Part shown: positions 1 through 8,946 of the stretch, piece after piece
How the letters are laid out: the number at the start of each line of letters is the position of its first letter
How positions within the stretch are numbered: the first letter of the stretch is position 1
From: XYD12-FULL-36-8 sp964613805
GTDB lineage: Bacteria > Bacteroidota > Ignavibacteria > Ignavibacteriales > Ignavibacteriaceae
Assembly (NCBI GenBank): GCA_964613805.1
Contig: CAZTJF010000001.1
Location: 1-64,000 of the forward strand
Direction: 5' to 3'
DNA length: 64,000 nt
The notes under the pieces: model-generated
The model's database searches: none
What the model saw: the letters and a program-made list of their open reading frames with translations, nothing else
What the model was told of the DNA's origin: nothing
Made by a program: the position numbers and the translations under genes

Positions 1-1065
1 GGAAGAAAGATGAGCAAGTCACTCGGCAACTCACCTGATCCGCTTGATGTAATTCGCGATTATGGTGCAGATGCTTTGAGATTTACCGTAATTTATCTGG
101 CCCCGCTTGGACAGGATGTTTTGTTCAGTGCCGATAAGTGTGAGTTCGGCAGAAACTTCTCCAATAAAATTTGGAATGCAGGAAGATTTCTGCTGATGAA
201 TGCTCAAAATATTCCTCTCAATGAAAAGCTAATTGATAAGCATATTGATTTTTCAGACAAATGGATTAACTCGCGTTTTCATCAAACCGTTTCTGAAATG
301 AATAAGGCGATGGATAAATTTGAAGTGAATAATGCTTCGAAGATTATTTACTCTTTTGTGTGGAATGACTTCTGCGATTGGTACATCGAGCTTGCAAAGA
401 ACAGATTGTATTCATCAGAAGATGAAATTAAATCTGCAGTTCTATCCCGTGCAATTAAAATGTTTGAGAATTTGTTAAAGATTGTTCATCCTTTCATGCC
501 TTTCATTACAGAAGAACTTTGGCAGAAAATTTATGAGCGAAAAGAAGGAGAAAGCATTTCAACTTCGGAATATCCAAAATTGGATGAAACCAAAATTACC
601 GTTGAAGCTGAAAAAGAAATGGAGTTTGTTCAGGATATTATCACTGCAATTCGTAACATTCGCGGTGAGATGAATATTCCTCCTTCTAAATCTGTGAAAG
701 CGTTTATCAAATCAGCATCAGTAAAAGATTATCAGCTTGATTACATTAAAAAATTAGCAAGAGTTGAAGAGATTCAAGTCTCAGAAACAATTACAAAACC
801 AAAAGCGAGTGCTTCAACCATAATTAAAAATTGTGAAATTTATATTCCTCTCGAAGGATTGATAGACTTGGAAGTTGAGAAGAATCGTCTCCAAAAGGAA
901 ATTTCACGGCTTGAAGGAGTGCTGGTTGGAATTGATAAAAAATTATCCAACGAAAAGTTTGTCAGCAATGCAGCACCAGAAGTTGTAGAGAAGGAGAGGA
1001 TGAAGAAGGCAGACGTTGAAGCTAATTTGCTGAAGGTAAGAGAGATATTTAATAGTTTTAATTAG
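1..1065 (+). CDS. valS: Valyl-tRNA synthetase, C-terminal part (5' truncated by window edge)
   Basis: Class I aminoacyl-tRNA synthetase that charges tRNA-Val in the cytoplasm. The reading frame is open from base 1, so the gene begins upstream of the window. The KMSKS signature lies at visible residues 3-7, followed by the valine-type stretch around DPLDVIRDYGADALRF and the PGQD-like segment. An anticodon-binding helical domain covers about residues 80-240. The last ~70 residues (LEGLIDLEVEKNRLQKEIS onward) form the coiled-coil tRNA-binding arm typical of ValS and absent from LeuRS and IleRS, which decides the specificity. It ends in TAG. The following gene is not obviously co-transcribed because a repeat lies between them. 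Confidence 0.96.
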   Translation, partial: GRKMSKSLGNSPDPLDVIRDYGADALRFTVIYLAPLGQDVLFSADKCEFGRNFSNKIWNAGRFLLMNAQNIPLNEKLIDKHIDFSDKWINSRFHQTVSEMNKAMDKFEVNNASKIIYSFVWNDFCDWYIELAKNRLYSSEDEIKSAVLSRAIKMFENLLKIVHPFMPFITEELWQKIYERKEGESISTSEYPKLDETKITVEAEKEMEFVQDIITAIRNIRGEMNIPPSKSVKAFIKSASVKDYQLDYIKKLARVEEIQVSETITKPKASASTIIKNCEIYIPLEGLIDLEVEKNRLQKEISRLEGVLVGIDKKLSNEKFVSNAAPEVVEKERMKKADVEANLLKVREIFNSFN

Positions 1066-1068
1066 AAC

Positions 1069-1153
1069 GTCATTCATAATCCCGATGGAATCGTGATGAA
1101 GGAATCCAAATTATTTGGAGATTGCTTCTCCCGCATAGCGGGATCGCAATGAC
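1069..1153. repeat. Interspersed palindromic repeat, GTCATT...AATGAC type
   Basis: An 85-base intergenic element bounded by the inverted ends GTCATT (1069-1074) and AATGAC (1148-1153). Inside is GGAGATTGCTTC followed by a small hairpin CCCGCATAGCGGG and then ATCGCAATGAC. Elements of this build are dispersed in many Bacteroidota-related genomes. Similar ends (GTCATCTTGA / TCGAAATGAC) occur at 30954-31033 and shorter GTCAC/GTGAC versions at 50780-50881. Confidence 0.6.
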
Positions 1154-1181
1154 TAAGCAATAAAATCGAAAGGATTAAACC

Positions 1182-1682
1182 ATGTACTACAAAATTTCCG
1201 ATTTCATTTCAGACTGGACTTACGAATCCGAATCAACCGTAAAAGTTTTTTCTAATTTAACTGATGAATTACTTTCGAAAAAGGTTCATGAGAAAGTAAG
1301 AACAGCAGGAAGACTTGCCTGGCATATCACAGCTTCCATTCCCGAAATGATGAACAGGACGGGCTTTAACATCGAAGAGGTTAAAGAAGATTCACCGGTT
1401 TCATCAAATGTTAGCGAATTAGTGAAGGTTTATAAAAATATCTCTGAAACTTTAGTCAATCAAATTCAGACAAATTGGACGAATGAAACTCTCCTTAAGG
1501 AAGACAACATGTATGGTGAAACATGGGCAAGAGGAAAAACATTGAGCATTCTGCTAATTCATCAAGTTCATCACCGTGCTCAGCTAACAATCGTTATGAG
1601 GTTATTGGGATTGAAAGTTCCCGGGGTTTACGGTCCTTCAAGTGAAGAATGGGCTGCAATGGGAATGCAGGTACAAGAATAA
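1182..1682 (+). CDS. DinB-family four-helix protein (putative metal-dependent)
   Basis: A 166-residue protein of the DinB/YfiT-like four-helix-bundle family, whose members bind a divalent metal through three histidines; many act as thiol-dependent transferases, but the function here is unknown. His48 (in AWHIT), His127 and His131 (in IHQVHHRAQ) fit the usual spacing of the metal triad. The length matches the family. No signal peptide is present, so it is cytoplasmic. The start has AAAGGA upstream (1169-1174). It stands alone between a repeat and a small exported protein. Confidence 0.85.
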   Translation: MYYKISDFISDWTYESESTVKVFSNLTDELLSKKVHEKVRTAGRLAWHITASIPEMMNRTGFNIEEVKEDSPVSSNVSELVKVYKNISETLVNQIQTNWTNETLLKEDNMYGETWARGKTLSILLIHQVHHRAQLTIVMRLLGLKVPGVYGPSSEEWAAMGMQVQE

Positions 1683-1717
1683 TTAAGCAATAATTACTTA
1701 AAAAAGGAAGCGTAAAG

Positions 1718-2212
1718 GTGAAAAAAACAATTTGTTTCTTATTATCTATTTTATTCTTTTCCTTTATTGGAAATTCATTTGCGCAATCTCCCGAAGGGAA
1801 AAATTTTGGATTTGGGATTGTACTTGGCGATCCAACTGGTGGAACAGCAAAATTTTGGACAAGCAGACAAAATGCTTTTGCCTTAAGTCTTGGTAAATCA
1901 TATTTTGGAAGTCCACGAATTGGTGTTGACTATCTCTGGCATTTCAATCCTTTTAATACAAATACTGCAAATCTTTATGCCGGAGTAGGCGGGGTAATTG
2001 GATTTGGCGAGGGTAATGGATTCTGGTACAAGGGCAAATACTTCAGAACAAATGATGAAGTCGGTTTGGGTGCTCGCGGATTATTCGGAATTAACTTCGT
2101 TCCTAAAGAAACACCACTTGAAATATTTTTTGAAATTGGTGTCTTGATGGCTCTCATTCCCGATTTTGATACTGGTGCTGATGTTGGGCTAGGAATTAGA
2201 TTTTATCCATAG
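1718..2212 (+). CDS. Small exported protein, probable outer-membrane or periplasmic beta-rich protein
   Basis: A 164-residue protein not assigned to a named family. Residues 1-22 form a clear signal peptide ending in SFAQ. The mature part is glycine- and aromatic-rich with alternating hydrophobic segments, for example GFGIVLGDPTGGTAKFW, and ends in GIRFYP, which fits a small outer-membrane beta-barrel. The start is GTG at 1718, with GGAAG at 1706-1710 at suitable spacing. It converges with the PLP decarboxylase gene, with only 4 bases between the stops and no obvious terminator. Confidence 0.75.
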   Translation: MKKTICFLLSILFFSFIGNSFAQSPEGKNFGFGIVLGDPTGGTAKFWTSRQNAFALSLGKSYFGSPRIGVDYLWHFNPFNTNTANLYAGVGGVIGFGEGNGFWYKGKYFRTNDEVGLGARGLFGINFVPKETPLEIFFEIGVLMALIPDFDTGADVGLGIRFYP

Positions 2213-2216
2213 ATCT

Positions 2217-3485
2217 TTAGTTCCAAAAAGTTTTTATTTTTTGCAGTGATTCTCTGGGTTTGAGCAAAATGAATTTTTTCCCTTCATCCTCATAACCAAT
2301 CACTTTGGGAAATTGGCGGCTGTTGTACCTTGACCACATGCTTGAAGTATAAGCCCCTGTATCGTGAATTATTATCCAATCCCCCTCATTAACTTCGGGC
2401 AGAAGAATTTCTCGCTCTAAAATGTCCCCGGCAAAACAAAGGGGACCGGCGATGCAATACTTTTTTCGTTTACCAGTTTTTAATCGTCCACCGGAATCCA
2501 CAATACTTATTTCATGATGCCAATCATTCGGATTATAGATTTTCCTAAGAAACATATCCGCTCCGAGATGAATCATAATTGTATTGATTGATTTTGTTCT
2601 CTTTACATATTCGACTTTTGAAACTGCCCAACCCGCATTTGCAAAAATCCATCTGCCGAATTCTGTTATTATCTTAATATCTTTTGTAAATAATTTAGGA
2701 CAGGTTTTTCTGAGAAGTTCACAATATTTTCTCATGCTTGGTGGAGTTTCATTTTGCTTGTAAGATACAGGCATTCCGCCGCCAATATCGAAGAGTGTTA
2801 GCTGTTTTCTTTTCAAGTAAGCATTTACCCCAGCAGCAAAATCATAAACAATTTTGCATCCATCCACTAGCATTTCAATGTCACAACCTTGAGAGCCGAT
2901 ATGAAGATGAACGCCGGTAAGCCAGTTATATTTTAAAAAACAATCAAGCAATTCTGTTCTAAATTCTTTAATTGGAGCCCCGAACTTGGAATACTCACCC
3001 GCAACGCTTGTCATTTTTATTTTGCCTATCCCTACCTGCGGATTTATTCTTATTCCAACTGTGCTTGTTGAATGGATTTTATTTTTCAGTTTAGCAATGC
3101 GCTTTAACTCTGCAAGTGAATCAGCACTAATATGAATATTTAACTTCAGTGCGTATTCTAACTCTTCATTTGTTTTTATGGGAGAATCAAAAACAATTTT
3201 GTCGGAAATGAAACCAGCTTTTTGAGCGAGAAATATTTCGGGTAATGATGCTGCCTCTGCTCCAATCCCTGTGGTCTTGACGAATCTTAAAATATTAAAC
3301 ACCGGATTTGCTTTTATCGCTGCTGTGTGAAGTGTGTTTTGTGGGAAATATTTCATCAGCTGATTTATTTTTTGTTGAATCAGCGAAAGGTTATAAAAAA
3401 TTATAGCGGTATCAGATTGAGCGATTAACCCTTTCTTCTTAATTGCAAGAGACAGAATTTTAGCGACATGTTCTCTATTTGTCAT
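2217..3485 (-). CDS. LysA-like PLP-dependent decarboxylase (fold type III)
   Basis: A 422-residue member of the ornithine/diaminopimelate/arginine decarboxylase family, which decarboxylates basic or diamino acids using PLP in an alanine-racemase-like barrel. Lys58 in AIKANP is the expected Schiff-base lysine. HIGSQ, the phosphate-binding DIGGG, the EFGRW segment and the C-terminal active-site Cys in GPLCFAGD follow in order. GPLC-x-x-GD and SRYNSRQ resemble diaminopimelate decarboxylase more than eukaryotic ODC. Whether it is the biosynthetic LysA or a paralogue with another substrate cannot be settled here. It starts 9 bases after the ABC permease stop, so it is probably the third gene of that operon. 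Confidence 0.85.
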   Translation of the reverse strand: MTNREHVAKILSLAIKKKGLIAQSDTAIIFYNLSLIQQKINQLMKYFPQNTLHTAAIKANPVFNILRFVKTTGIGAEAASLPEIFLAQKAGFISDKIVFDSPIKTNEELEYALKLNIHISADSLAELKRIAKLKNKIHSTSTVGIRINPQVGIGKIKMTSVAGEYSKFGAPIKEFRTELLDCFLKYNWLTGVHLHIGSQGCDIEMLVDGCKIVYDFAAGVNAYLKRKQLTLFDIGGGMPVSYKQNETPPSMRKYCELLRKTCPKLFTKDIKIITEFGRWIFANAGWAVSKVEYVKRTKSINTIMIHLGADMFLRKIYNPNDWHHEISIVDSGGRLKTGKRKKYCIAGPLCFAGDILEREILLPEVNEGDWIIIHDTGAYTSSMWSRYNSRQFPKVIGYEDEGKKFILLKPRESLQKIKTFWN

Positions 3486-3494
3486 GTCTCAATT

Positions 3495-4763
3495 TTAATA
3501 ATTGTACTTAAACCACTTTACAACTTCGGACCATTTGGGTTTTTTACCAGTGATGAGAATGCCGACACGATAAATTTTTCCTGCAAGAATGAATATCAAA
3601 ATCATTACAGCAAGATTAATCGCTATTGAAAAAACTAATTGCAGCCAAGAAATATCAACCAGAGTAATTCTTGCGGGCATAACTATTAATGAAGCAAATG
3701 GGACGAATGAAGCAATTCGTGCAATCTGATTTTCTGGATTTGTCTGCATTCCAATTGCAATGAAGAATGGAATAATTATAAGCATCATTATTGGCCAAAT
3801 ACCTGATTGGGCATCTTGCGGATTATCGAAGATAGAACCAACCGTTGCAAATAAACCAAGAAAAGTTATAAGAGCAATAAAATAATTGAACAAGAAATAA
3901 ATCAGGTGCCACATGCTAAGTTTTAGAGTAAATTCCGGCGGCAGAATAAACCATGTGGTTGAGATCAGAACGATTAATGGTGAAAGCCAAATCGCCATCT
4001 GCACAAGTGCAGTAATTGATGTTCCAATAATTTTTCCAGTCATAAGTTCTTTGCTGCTGACTGAAGATAAAAGAACCTCAACTATTTTATTGCTCTTTTC
4101 TTCTATAACTGCCGTCATTGTCATCTGACCGGTGAATAGCAAACTCATGTAAAGCAAAAACGTAAACAGAAACGAAAGGATTGTATTTCCAATTCCTTCT
4201 TCTTGAATGCCCTTATCAGCAGATATTCTAAAGCCATTGAAGTCAACATTATTTTTTGCAAAATTAAGTTCCTCACTTGATAATTGTCTTCCGATGAAGT
4301 ACATGTCCGTGAGCACTTTATTAATTGGCGGTTTTAATTTGTTAAGCAGAATATTATTATTAGGATTTTTTGAAAAGTATTCGACTCGCTTATTCTTTAA
4401 TGCTAATTCTGGAATAAAAATTAGTCCGGTAATTTTTTCCTCAAGTATTTGAGTTCTGATATTACTTAACCGCATCTCAACCTTATCTTTATCCAACTTT
4501 TCAAACATGTATTCAATTTTAGAGTCGTTACTCTCTCTATTATTTAATAATTCAGCTTGAACATTGTCCAAAATATTTTGCGATTCTGATGCAACAATCA
4601 ATGTCACATTTTCAACATCGGAATAATGAAGCAGGAAAGTTTGCAAACCGAGTATTCCAAACATGAATAAAGGAATTAAAAGAGTCATTATTATGAAAGT
4701 CCGGCTGAACAATCTAACTTTAAGTTCACGTTTAATAATTGAAATTGTTCTTTTATTTAACAT
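3495..4763 (-). CDS. ABC-2 type transporter permease (NatB-like)
   Basis: A 422-residue integral membrane subunit of an ABC exporter. One N-terminal membrane segment (about residues 22-46) is followed by a ~140-residue extracytoplasmic domain and then five or six membrane segments from about residue 190, the arrangement of the NatB/ABC2_membrane_3 family. The motif EEKSNKIVEVLLSS after the second membrane segment is characteristic of these permeases. Its start overlaps the end of the ATPase gene by 11 bases, so the two are translationally linked. The substrate is unknown; NatAB relatives export sodium or other small solutes. Confidence 0.9.
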   Translation of the reverse strand: MLNKRTISIIKRELKVRLFSRTFIIMTLLIPLFMFGILGLQTFLLHYSDVENVTLIVASESQNILDNVQAELLNNRESNDSKIEYMFEKLDKDKVEMRLSNIRTQILEEKITGLIFIPELALKNKRVEYFSKNPNNNILLNKLKPPINKVLTDMYFIGRQLSSEELNFAKNNVDFNGFRISADKGIQEEGIGNTILSFLFTFLLYMSLLFTGQMTMTAVIEEKSNKIVEVLLSSVSSKELMTGKIIGTSITALVQMAIWLSPLIVLISTTWFILPPEFTLKLSMWHLIYFLFNYFIALITFLGLFATVGSIFDNPQDAQSGIWPIMMLIIIPFFIAIGMQTNPENQIARIASFVPFASLIVMPARITLVDISWLQLVFSIAINLAVMILIFILAGKIYRVGILITGKKPKWSEVVKWFKYNY

Positions 4764-5667
4764 TGTTCGACTCCTTTCCAGCCAGCGTTACAAAAATTTC
4801 ATGGAGAGAAATTTCGTTTGCGGCAAACTTGTTTACTTTAACATTGTTTTGAACCAAAAGTTTTAATAGCTCTTGAGTGTGTGCTGCCTCTTTAACTTTT
4901 ACTCCAATCGTGTTGCCAAAGTTTTCTACTTTTTCAACGAATGCCGTATGCTCAAGGAAAGAAAGATCACCTTCAGCTTCGAGGGTTACATTTTTTTGAG
5001 CAAATTGAAATTTAATTTCGCTGAGTGAACCTTTAAGAATTATTTTCCCATGATCTATCATCGCAATATGATCACTTAGCTTTTCTGCAAAATCCATTAG
5101 GTGCGTTGAAAAGATTATTACTTTCCCTTCTTCTTTCTTTTCGAGAATAATATCTTTAAGAAGATCAGTGTTAATAGGATCAAGTCCGGAAAATGGCTCA
5201 TCAAAAATTAAAAATTCAGGATCATGAAGAATTGCAGCAATGAATTGGACCTTTTGCTGATTACCTTTTGAAAGATCTTCGAGCTTAGAATTCTTCCTAT
5301 CTGAAAGTTCAAATCGCTTTAAATATTCTATTGCTTTTCTTTCAACATCTTTTCCCATTTTGCCCTTAAGTTCAGCAAGAAAAAGAAGTGTATCGAGAAC
5401 TTTCATTTTTTTATAAAGTCCTCTTTCTTCAGGCAGATAGCCAACTTTATCTTTGAAATCCTGGCCTATTTTAGTTCCGCGTAAGACGATCTCACCGCTA
5501 TCCGGCATATAAATGTTCATCATCATTCTAATGGTGGTGGTTTTGCCCGCGCCATTACGTCCTATCAATCCAAAAACGGAACCTTCGGGAACTGTGAATG
5601 AAGCATTATCAACAGCTTTTAAGCTGTTAAAGCTTTTTGAAAGTTTTTTAACTTCAAGAGCATACAT
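4753..5667 (-). CDS. ABC transporter ATP-binding protein (NatA-like)
   Basis: The 304-residue ATPase partner of the adjacent permease. Walker A is GRNGAGKT (36-43), the signature is LSKGNQQ (about 132), Walker B is FLIFDEP (about 155) and the H-loop is STHLMDFAEKL. The ~80 residues after the ATPase core match the DUF4162-type tail common in NatA-like subunits. It is the first gene of a three-gene minus-strand operon (ATPase, permease, PLP decarboxylase). The 124 bases upstream carry no gene. Confidence 0.94.
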   Translation of the reverse strand: MYALEVKKLSKSFNSLKAVDNASFTVPEGSVFGLIGRNGAGKTTTIRMMMNIYMPDSGEIVLRGTKIGQDFKDKVGYLPEERGLYKKMKVLDTLLFLAELKGKMGKDVERKAIEYLKRFELSDRKNSKLEDLSKGNQQKVQFIAAILHDPEFLIFDEPFSGLDPINTDLLKDIILEKKEEGKVIIFSTHLMDFAEKLSDHIAMIDHGKIILKGSLSEIKFQFAQKNVTLEAEGDLSFLEHTAFVEKVENFGNTIGVKVKEAAHTQELLKLLVQNNVKVNKFAANEISLHEIFVTLAGKESNNVK

Positions 5668-5791
5668 ATAATTATAACTTTAATTGATTATAGGATTTAG
5701 GGATTGGAGTACGATTGATTCTTCAATTTCTTTGATAGAAAAATTTTTGTAAAGACGGAAGGAAATTAGGATAAATCTCGGTTAAAAAGAA

Positions 5792-6964
5792 TTATAAATT
5801 CTGATACATTGAAATGCTGCCGGCACCGAGTTCGGTCCACAATCTTGCAAGCATGTCTTTATCTCCATTAACAATTCCCTCACGAGTAATTCGCTGCGGC
5901 ATTTTGAATAAAAAAGAAATTCGATCATATATTTTTCCACGGGATTCCGGAAAGAGTTGTTTTAGTAGATGAAATAAACTTATTAAATCTTTTTGTCGGG
6001 ATTCAGAGAGTAAGGTGGATAACTCAGCATCACCGCCATTTTCAAAATCAAGTTTATATAAAGATTCTTTGAATAAATCAGTTGCACCCTCAGCAACTGG
6101 AATTCCGGGTCCAATTGATGGTGCAGAGAAACATGTTGTCCCTGAACTTAAAAGAGCCCTGCGATCATTATTTTCCATTTTAACCCAGCCAGATTTAACT
6201 GAAACCGAAGTTGAGGAATTATCATTAACAGTTACATAATACATACTGCCAAAATCTTTTATAATGGCCGAAGGAGTTTCGATTGAAAATAATTTCGGAG
6301 CAAGTAAAGTTATTACGCTGATTTTTCCTTTTGTTAGAAGCAGTTCGTATTCAGATGATTCTGTTTCAATAATTTGAATTTCTGATAACGGTTCAACGTT
6401 AATTTCTCCGATCCCTCCCACTCTAATGCGTGCCCTTGACTCGGAGTCCGTTACAAGTCTCTCGCCAACTTTGATTATTCCCGGATCAGTTAGCACTCGA
6501 GATTCAATAATTGGGAAGCCGGAAATTTTTTCAACCGACCAAAACACACTTGGGGAATGATCAAAAACAAAAAATGCCAATACAATTCCCAAAGCAATTG
6601 CCGAAATAATTCCTGAAATAACAAACAGTTTGCTGTTGTTAATTTCATTTGCTTTTACCAGCAGAGTGTTTTTGAAGTATTCGGTATCGTCGCTTAAAGT
6701 TGAGATAGTCGGAAAATTATTTGCGGTAATTTTTTTGCCACGGTATGTTTTTCTTGCGTTTTGAATTTCATCACGAGTTGCTTTTTCAGAGCGAATGTTT
6801 TTTTTCTTCTTAGCGGATTTGGCATTAGAGGTTATTAGATCATCATAATTTTTCGCACACTTTTTACAATAGCGAAGATGCTCATGAATTTCTGCTCGAA
6901 TTTCATCGAGAAGAATACCTTTTGAATAATCATCCAAATAATATTTTACATCAGTGCAATTCAT
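5792..6964 (-). CDS. Membrane anti-sigma-like protein: zinc-finger plus FecR-like domain
   Basis: A 390-residue single-pass membrane protein. The N-terminus has a ZAS-type anti-sigma zinc finger (Cys3, then His29-x3-Cys33-x2-Cys36). A basic cytoplasmic linker leads to one membrane segment (about 115-136), and a periplasmic FecR-like beta domain follows (about 150-260, with the typical LLTKGKISVI and VKSGWVKM stretches). Known relatives hold an ECF sigma factor at the membrane. No sigma-factor gene is adjacent in this window, so the partner must be encoded elsewhere, or the protein may act differently. The last ~120 residues are helical and unassigned. Confidence 0.8.
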   Translation of the reverse strand: MNCTDVKYYLDDYSKGILLDEIRAEIHEHLRYCKKCAKNYDDLITSNAKSAKKKKNIRSEKATRDEIQNARKTYRGKKITANNFPTISTLSDDTEYFKNTLLVKANEINNSKLFVISGIISAIALGIVLAFFVFDHSPSVFWSVEKISGFPIIESRVLTDPGIIKVGERLVTDSESRARIRVGGIGEINVEPLSEIQIIETESSEYELLLTKGKISVITLLAPKLFSIETPSAIIKDFGSMYYVTVNDNSSTSVSVKSGWVKMENNDRRALLSSGTTCFSAPSIGPGIPVAEGATDLFKESLYKLDFENGGDAELSTLLSESRQKDLISLFHLLKQLFPESRGKIYDRISFLFKMPQRITREGIVNGDKDMLARLWTELGAGSISMYQNL

Positions 6965-6986
6965 TCAGCATTTGCAGAAGGTTATA

Positions 6987-7190
6987 TTAATTTTGTTCTT
7001 CGAGAATTCTGTTCATATGATCATAAATTTCATTCTTATTGGGTTGGGGTAATTCTCCAAATTCCCTTTCATGGCTAATTATTGTATGAAAAAGGAATTT
7101 CCTTTTAAGTTCGCTCTCGGAATTGCCTGTTGCGATAAAATCGCATGTGTCAAATCCAAGGTCTTTACATTTAAGTTGATAATTAGTCAT
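6987..7190 (-). CDS. DUF1059 family small protein
   Basis: A 67-residue protein beginning with the DUF1059 pattern: LKCKDLGFDTCDFIATGNSE followed by a helix with HTIISHERE. The family is widespread and has no assigned function. Two cysteines (Cys8, Cys16) and two histidines are conserved-looking positions. A strong ribosome-binding site GGAGGTG stands just upstream of the ATG, which supports real expression. The gene lies 22 bases before the anti-sigma-like gene on the same strand and may be co-transcribed with it. Confidence 0.8.
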   Translation of the reverse strand: MTNYQLKCKDLGFDTCDFIATGNSESELKRKFLFHTIISHEREFGELPQPNKNEIYDHMNRILEEQN

Positions 7191-7456
7191 ATTGCACCTC
7201 CGATGAAAACAAGTTAAGTTTTAATCAATGAAAAAGAAATAAATCTTTGATTTTTGTAATTATTAATAAATAGATTAGTAATTTTCAAGATAACCCTGAT
7301 ATTGCTTCAATAATTATGCACATAAAAAACTTGATTTATGAGCAAAATTGGCAAAGATGGTGTGTTAGTATTGGAATTTGTAAAATAACGAGCCAATTCA
7401 CTTGAAAAGTATTGTGAGAATTTTTAATTATGAAATGAATTTTGAAAGGATTATTC

Positions 7457-7927
7457 ATGGAAAACAGAAAAGCGCAAAAAGTTGCAGCCGCATTTTTATT
7501 CGGAGCCGTTATGGGCGGTGTTATAGCTTTGTTATATGCTCCCAAGAGTGGTAAAGAAACCCGGAAAGATATCTCTGATGAAATCAATAGCTATTTGAAA
7601 AAAGCCAGCGATACCAAGGACAAAATTATTACAAAAGCAAAAAGGTTTTCGAATGATATGATTCACCAAACCGAAAAAGTATATGCTGATGTTCAAAACT
7701 TTAAAGCTGGAAAGTATGCCAATACTGCAGAAAAAATTGAGGGCGAAATTTCTAAACTGCGTAACGCCATTAAATCTGCTATGGAGTCTTATAGAGATAC
7801 TAAAAAGGCAAGAAAATTTTTTCCCGATGAAGATAAATATTTCTTCACTGATTTTGCCGAATATCTTTTTGATGAAGAAGATGAAGCTCCCCCTAAATTT
7901 GAAAGCATGAAGAAGCGAAGCGACTGA
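7457..7927 (+). CDS. YtxH domain-containing protein
   Basis: A 156-residue small membrane-associated protein. The N-terminus has a single glycine-rich hydrophobic segment (about residues 9-27) followed directly by LLYAPKSGKETRKDI, the hallmark of the YtxH family. The rest is lysine- and acid-rich helix, likely coiled coil, and the tail is very acidic (FDEEDEAP). Family members are stress-related in Bacillus but mechanistically unclear. I place the start at ATG 7457, because AAAGGA lies 6 bases ahead of it; an upstream TTG at 7442 overlaps that ribosome-binding site. Confidence 0.85.
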   Translation: MENRKAQKVAAAFLFGAVMGGVIALLYAPKSGKETRKDISDEINSYLKKASDTKDKIITKAKRFSNDMIHQTEKVYADVQNFKAGKYANTAEKIEGEISKLRNAIKSAMESYRDTKKARKFFPDEDKYFFTDFAEYLFDEEDEAPPKFESMKKRSD

Positions 7928-7975
7928 AAAAGAATTTGAACAAAATTTTATTACAAATTATTTGTCACCGTTGAG

Positions 7976-8935
7976 ATGAAATACGTAAATCTTGGAAAAA
8001 AAGGTCCGCGTATTTCTTCCATTGGTTATGGTGCGTGGGGAATAAGCGGCAGAGATTGGGGAGTGACCGATGATGAGATTTCAAAAAAAGCAATACGCAC
8101 TGCGCTGGATAATGGGGTTAATTTAATAGATACCGCTGATGTTTATGGATTTGGTCATTCTGAGGAACTCATTTCACAAGTTCTTCAGGCAAGTGGAGAA
8201 AAGGATAAAATATTAATTGCCACCAAAGCCGGAAATAATTTTTATCCACTGAAAAATGAAAAACACAATACAACTCCCGCAAACCCGGATTATTCAAAAA
8301 AACATTTGATCTTTGCTGCCGAGCAAAGTCTGAAGAGATTAATGCGGGATCATATTGATATACTTCAGCTTCATAGTCCTTCCGCCGAATTACTAATGAG
8401 AGATGAACCATGGGAAGCGCTGATTAAATTAAAAGAGCAGGGAAAAATATTGTACGCGGGATTAAGTGTTAAATCATTTGAGGAAACCAAACAAGCATTT
8501 TTGCTTGATGAACACTATAATATACTTGATGTGATTCAAATCCGTTATAATCTTTTAGAGAGAGAAGCGGAAAAAGAACTTCTTCCAAAAGCTTTGAAAT
8601 ATGGAATTGGAGTGATTGCAAGAGTTCCAATTTTATTTGGACTGCTATCCGGAAAGTTTAATGATAGCACGACATTTGGCGAAAATGATCACCGAAAATT
8701 TAATTTATCAGCGGAGAAAATTCGAGTTTACTTAGAGCAGATGATAAAAATGAAATCTTTCTTTGATAAGCATAAAGAATATTCGATGACTCAATTGAGC
8801 CTAAGGTTTTGCATTTCTCATCTAGCATGTCACGCTGCAATTCCCGGTGGAAAAACTCCGGAACAAGTAATTGAAAATATTGGTGCTTCGGATTTGGATT
8901 TTATTGCTCATGATGAATTCCCAGCGTTGGACTAA
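7976..8935 (+). CDS. Aldo/keto reductase
   Basis: A 319-residue NAD(P)H-dependent oxidoreductase of the aldo/keto reductase superfamily, cytoplasmic. The catalytic tetrad is visible: Asp52 and Tyr57 (DTADVYG), Lys84 (ATKAG) and His133 (LQLHSP). The N-terminal LGKKGPRISSIGYGAW and the C-terminal IPGGKTPEQVIENIGA fit the family, the latter being the cofactor-binding end. The physiological substrate is unknown. It converges with the histidine kinase gene, with 11 bases between them. Confidence 0.93.
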   Translation: MKYVNLGKKGPRISSIGYGAWGISGRDWGVTDDEISKKAIRTALDNGVNLIDTADVYGFGHSEELISQVLQASGEKDKILIATKAGNNFYPLKNEKHNTTPANPDYSKKHLIFAAEQSLKRLMRDHIDILQLHSPSAELLMRDEPWEALIKLKEQGKILYAGLSVKSFEETKQAFLLDEHYNILDVIQIRYNLLEREAEKELLPKALKYGIGVIARVPILFGLLSGKFNDSTTFGENDHRKFNLSAEKIRVYLEQMIKMKSFFDKHKEYSMTQLSLRFCISHLACHAAIPGGKTPEQVIENIGASDLDFIAHDEFPALD

Positions 8936-8946
8936 TTGGAAAGGGA

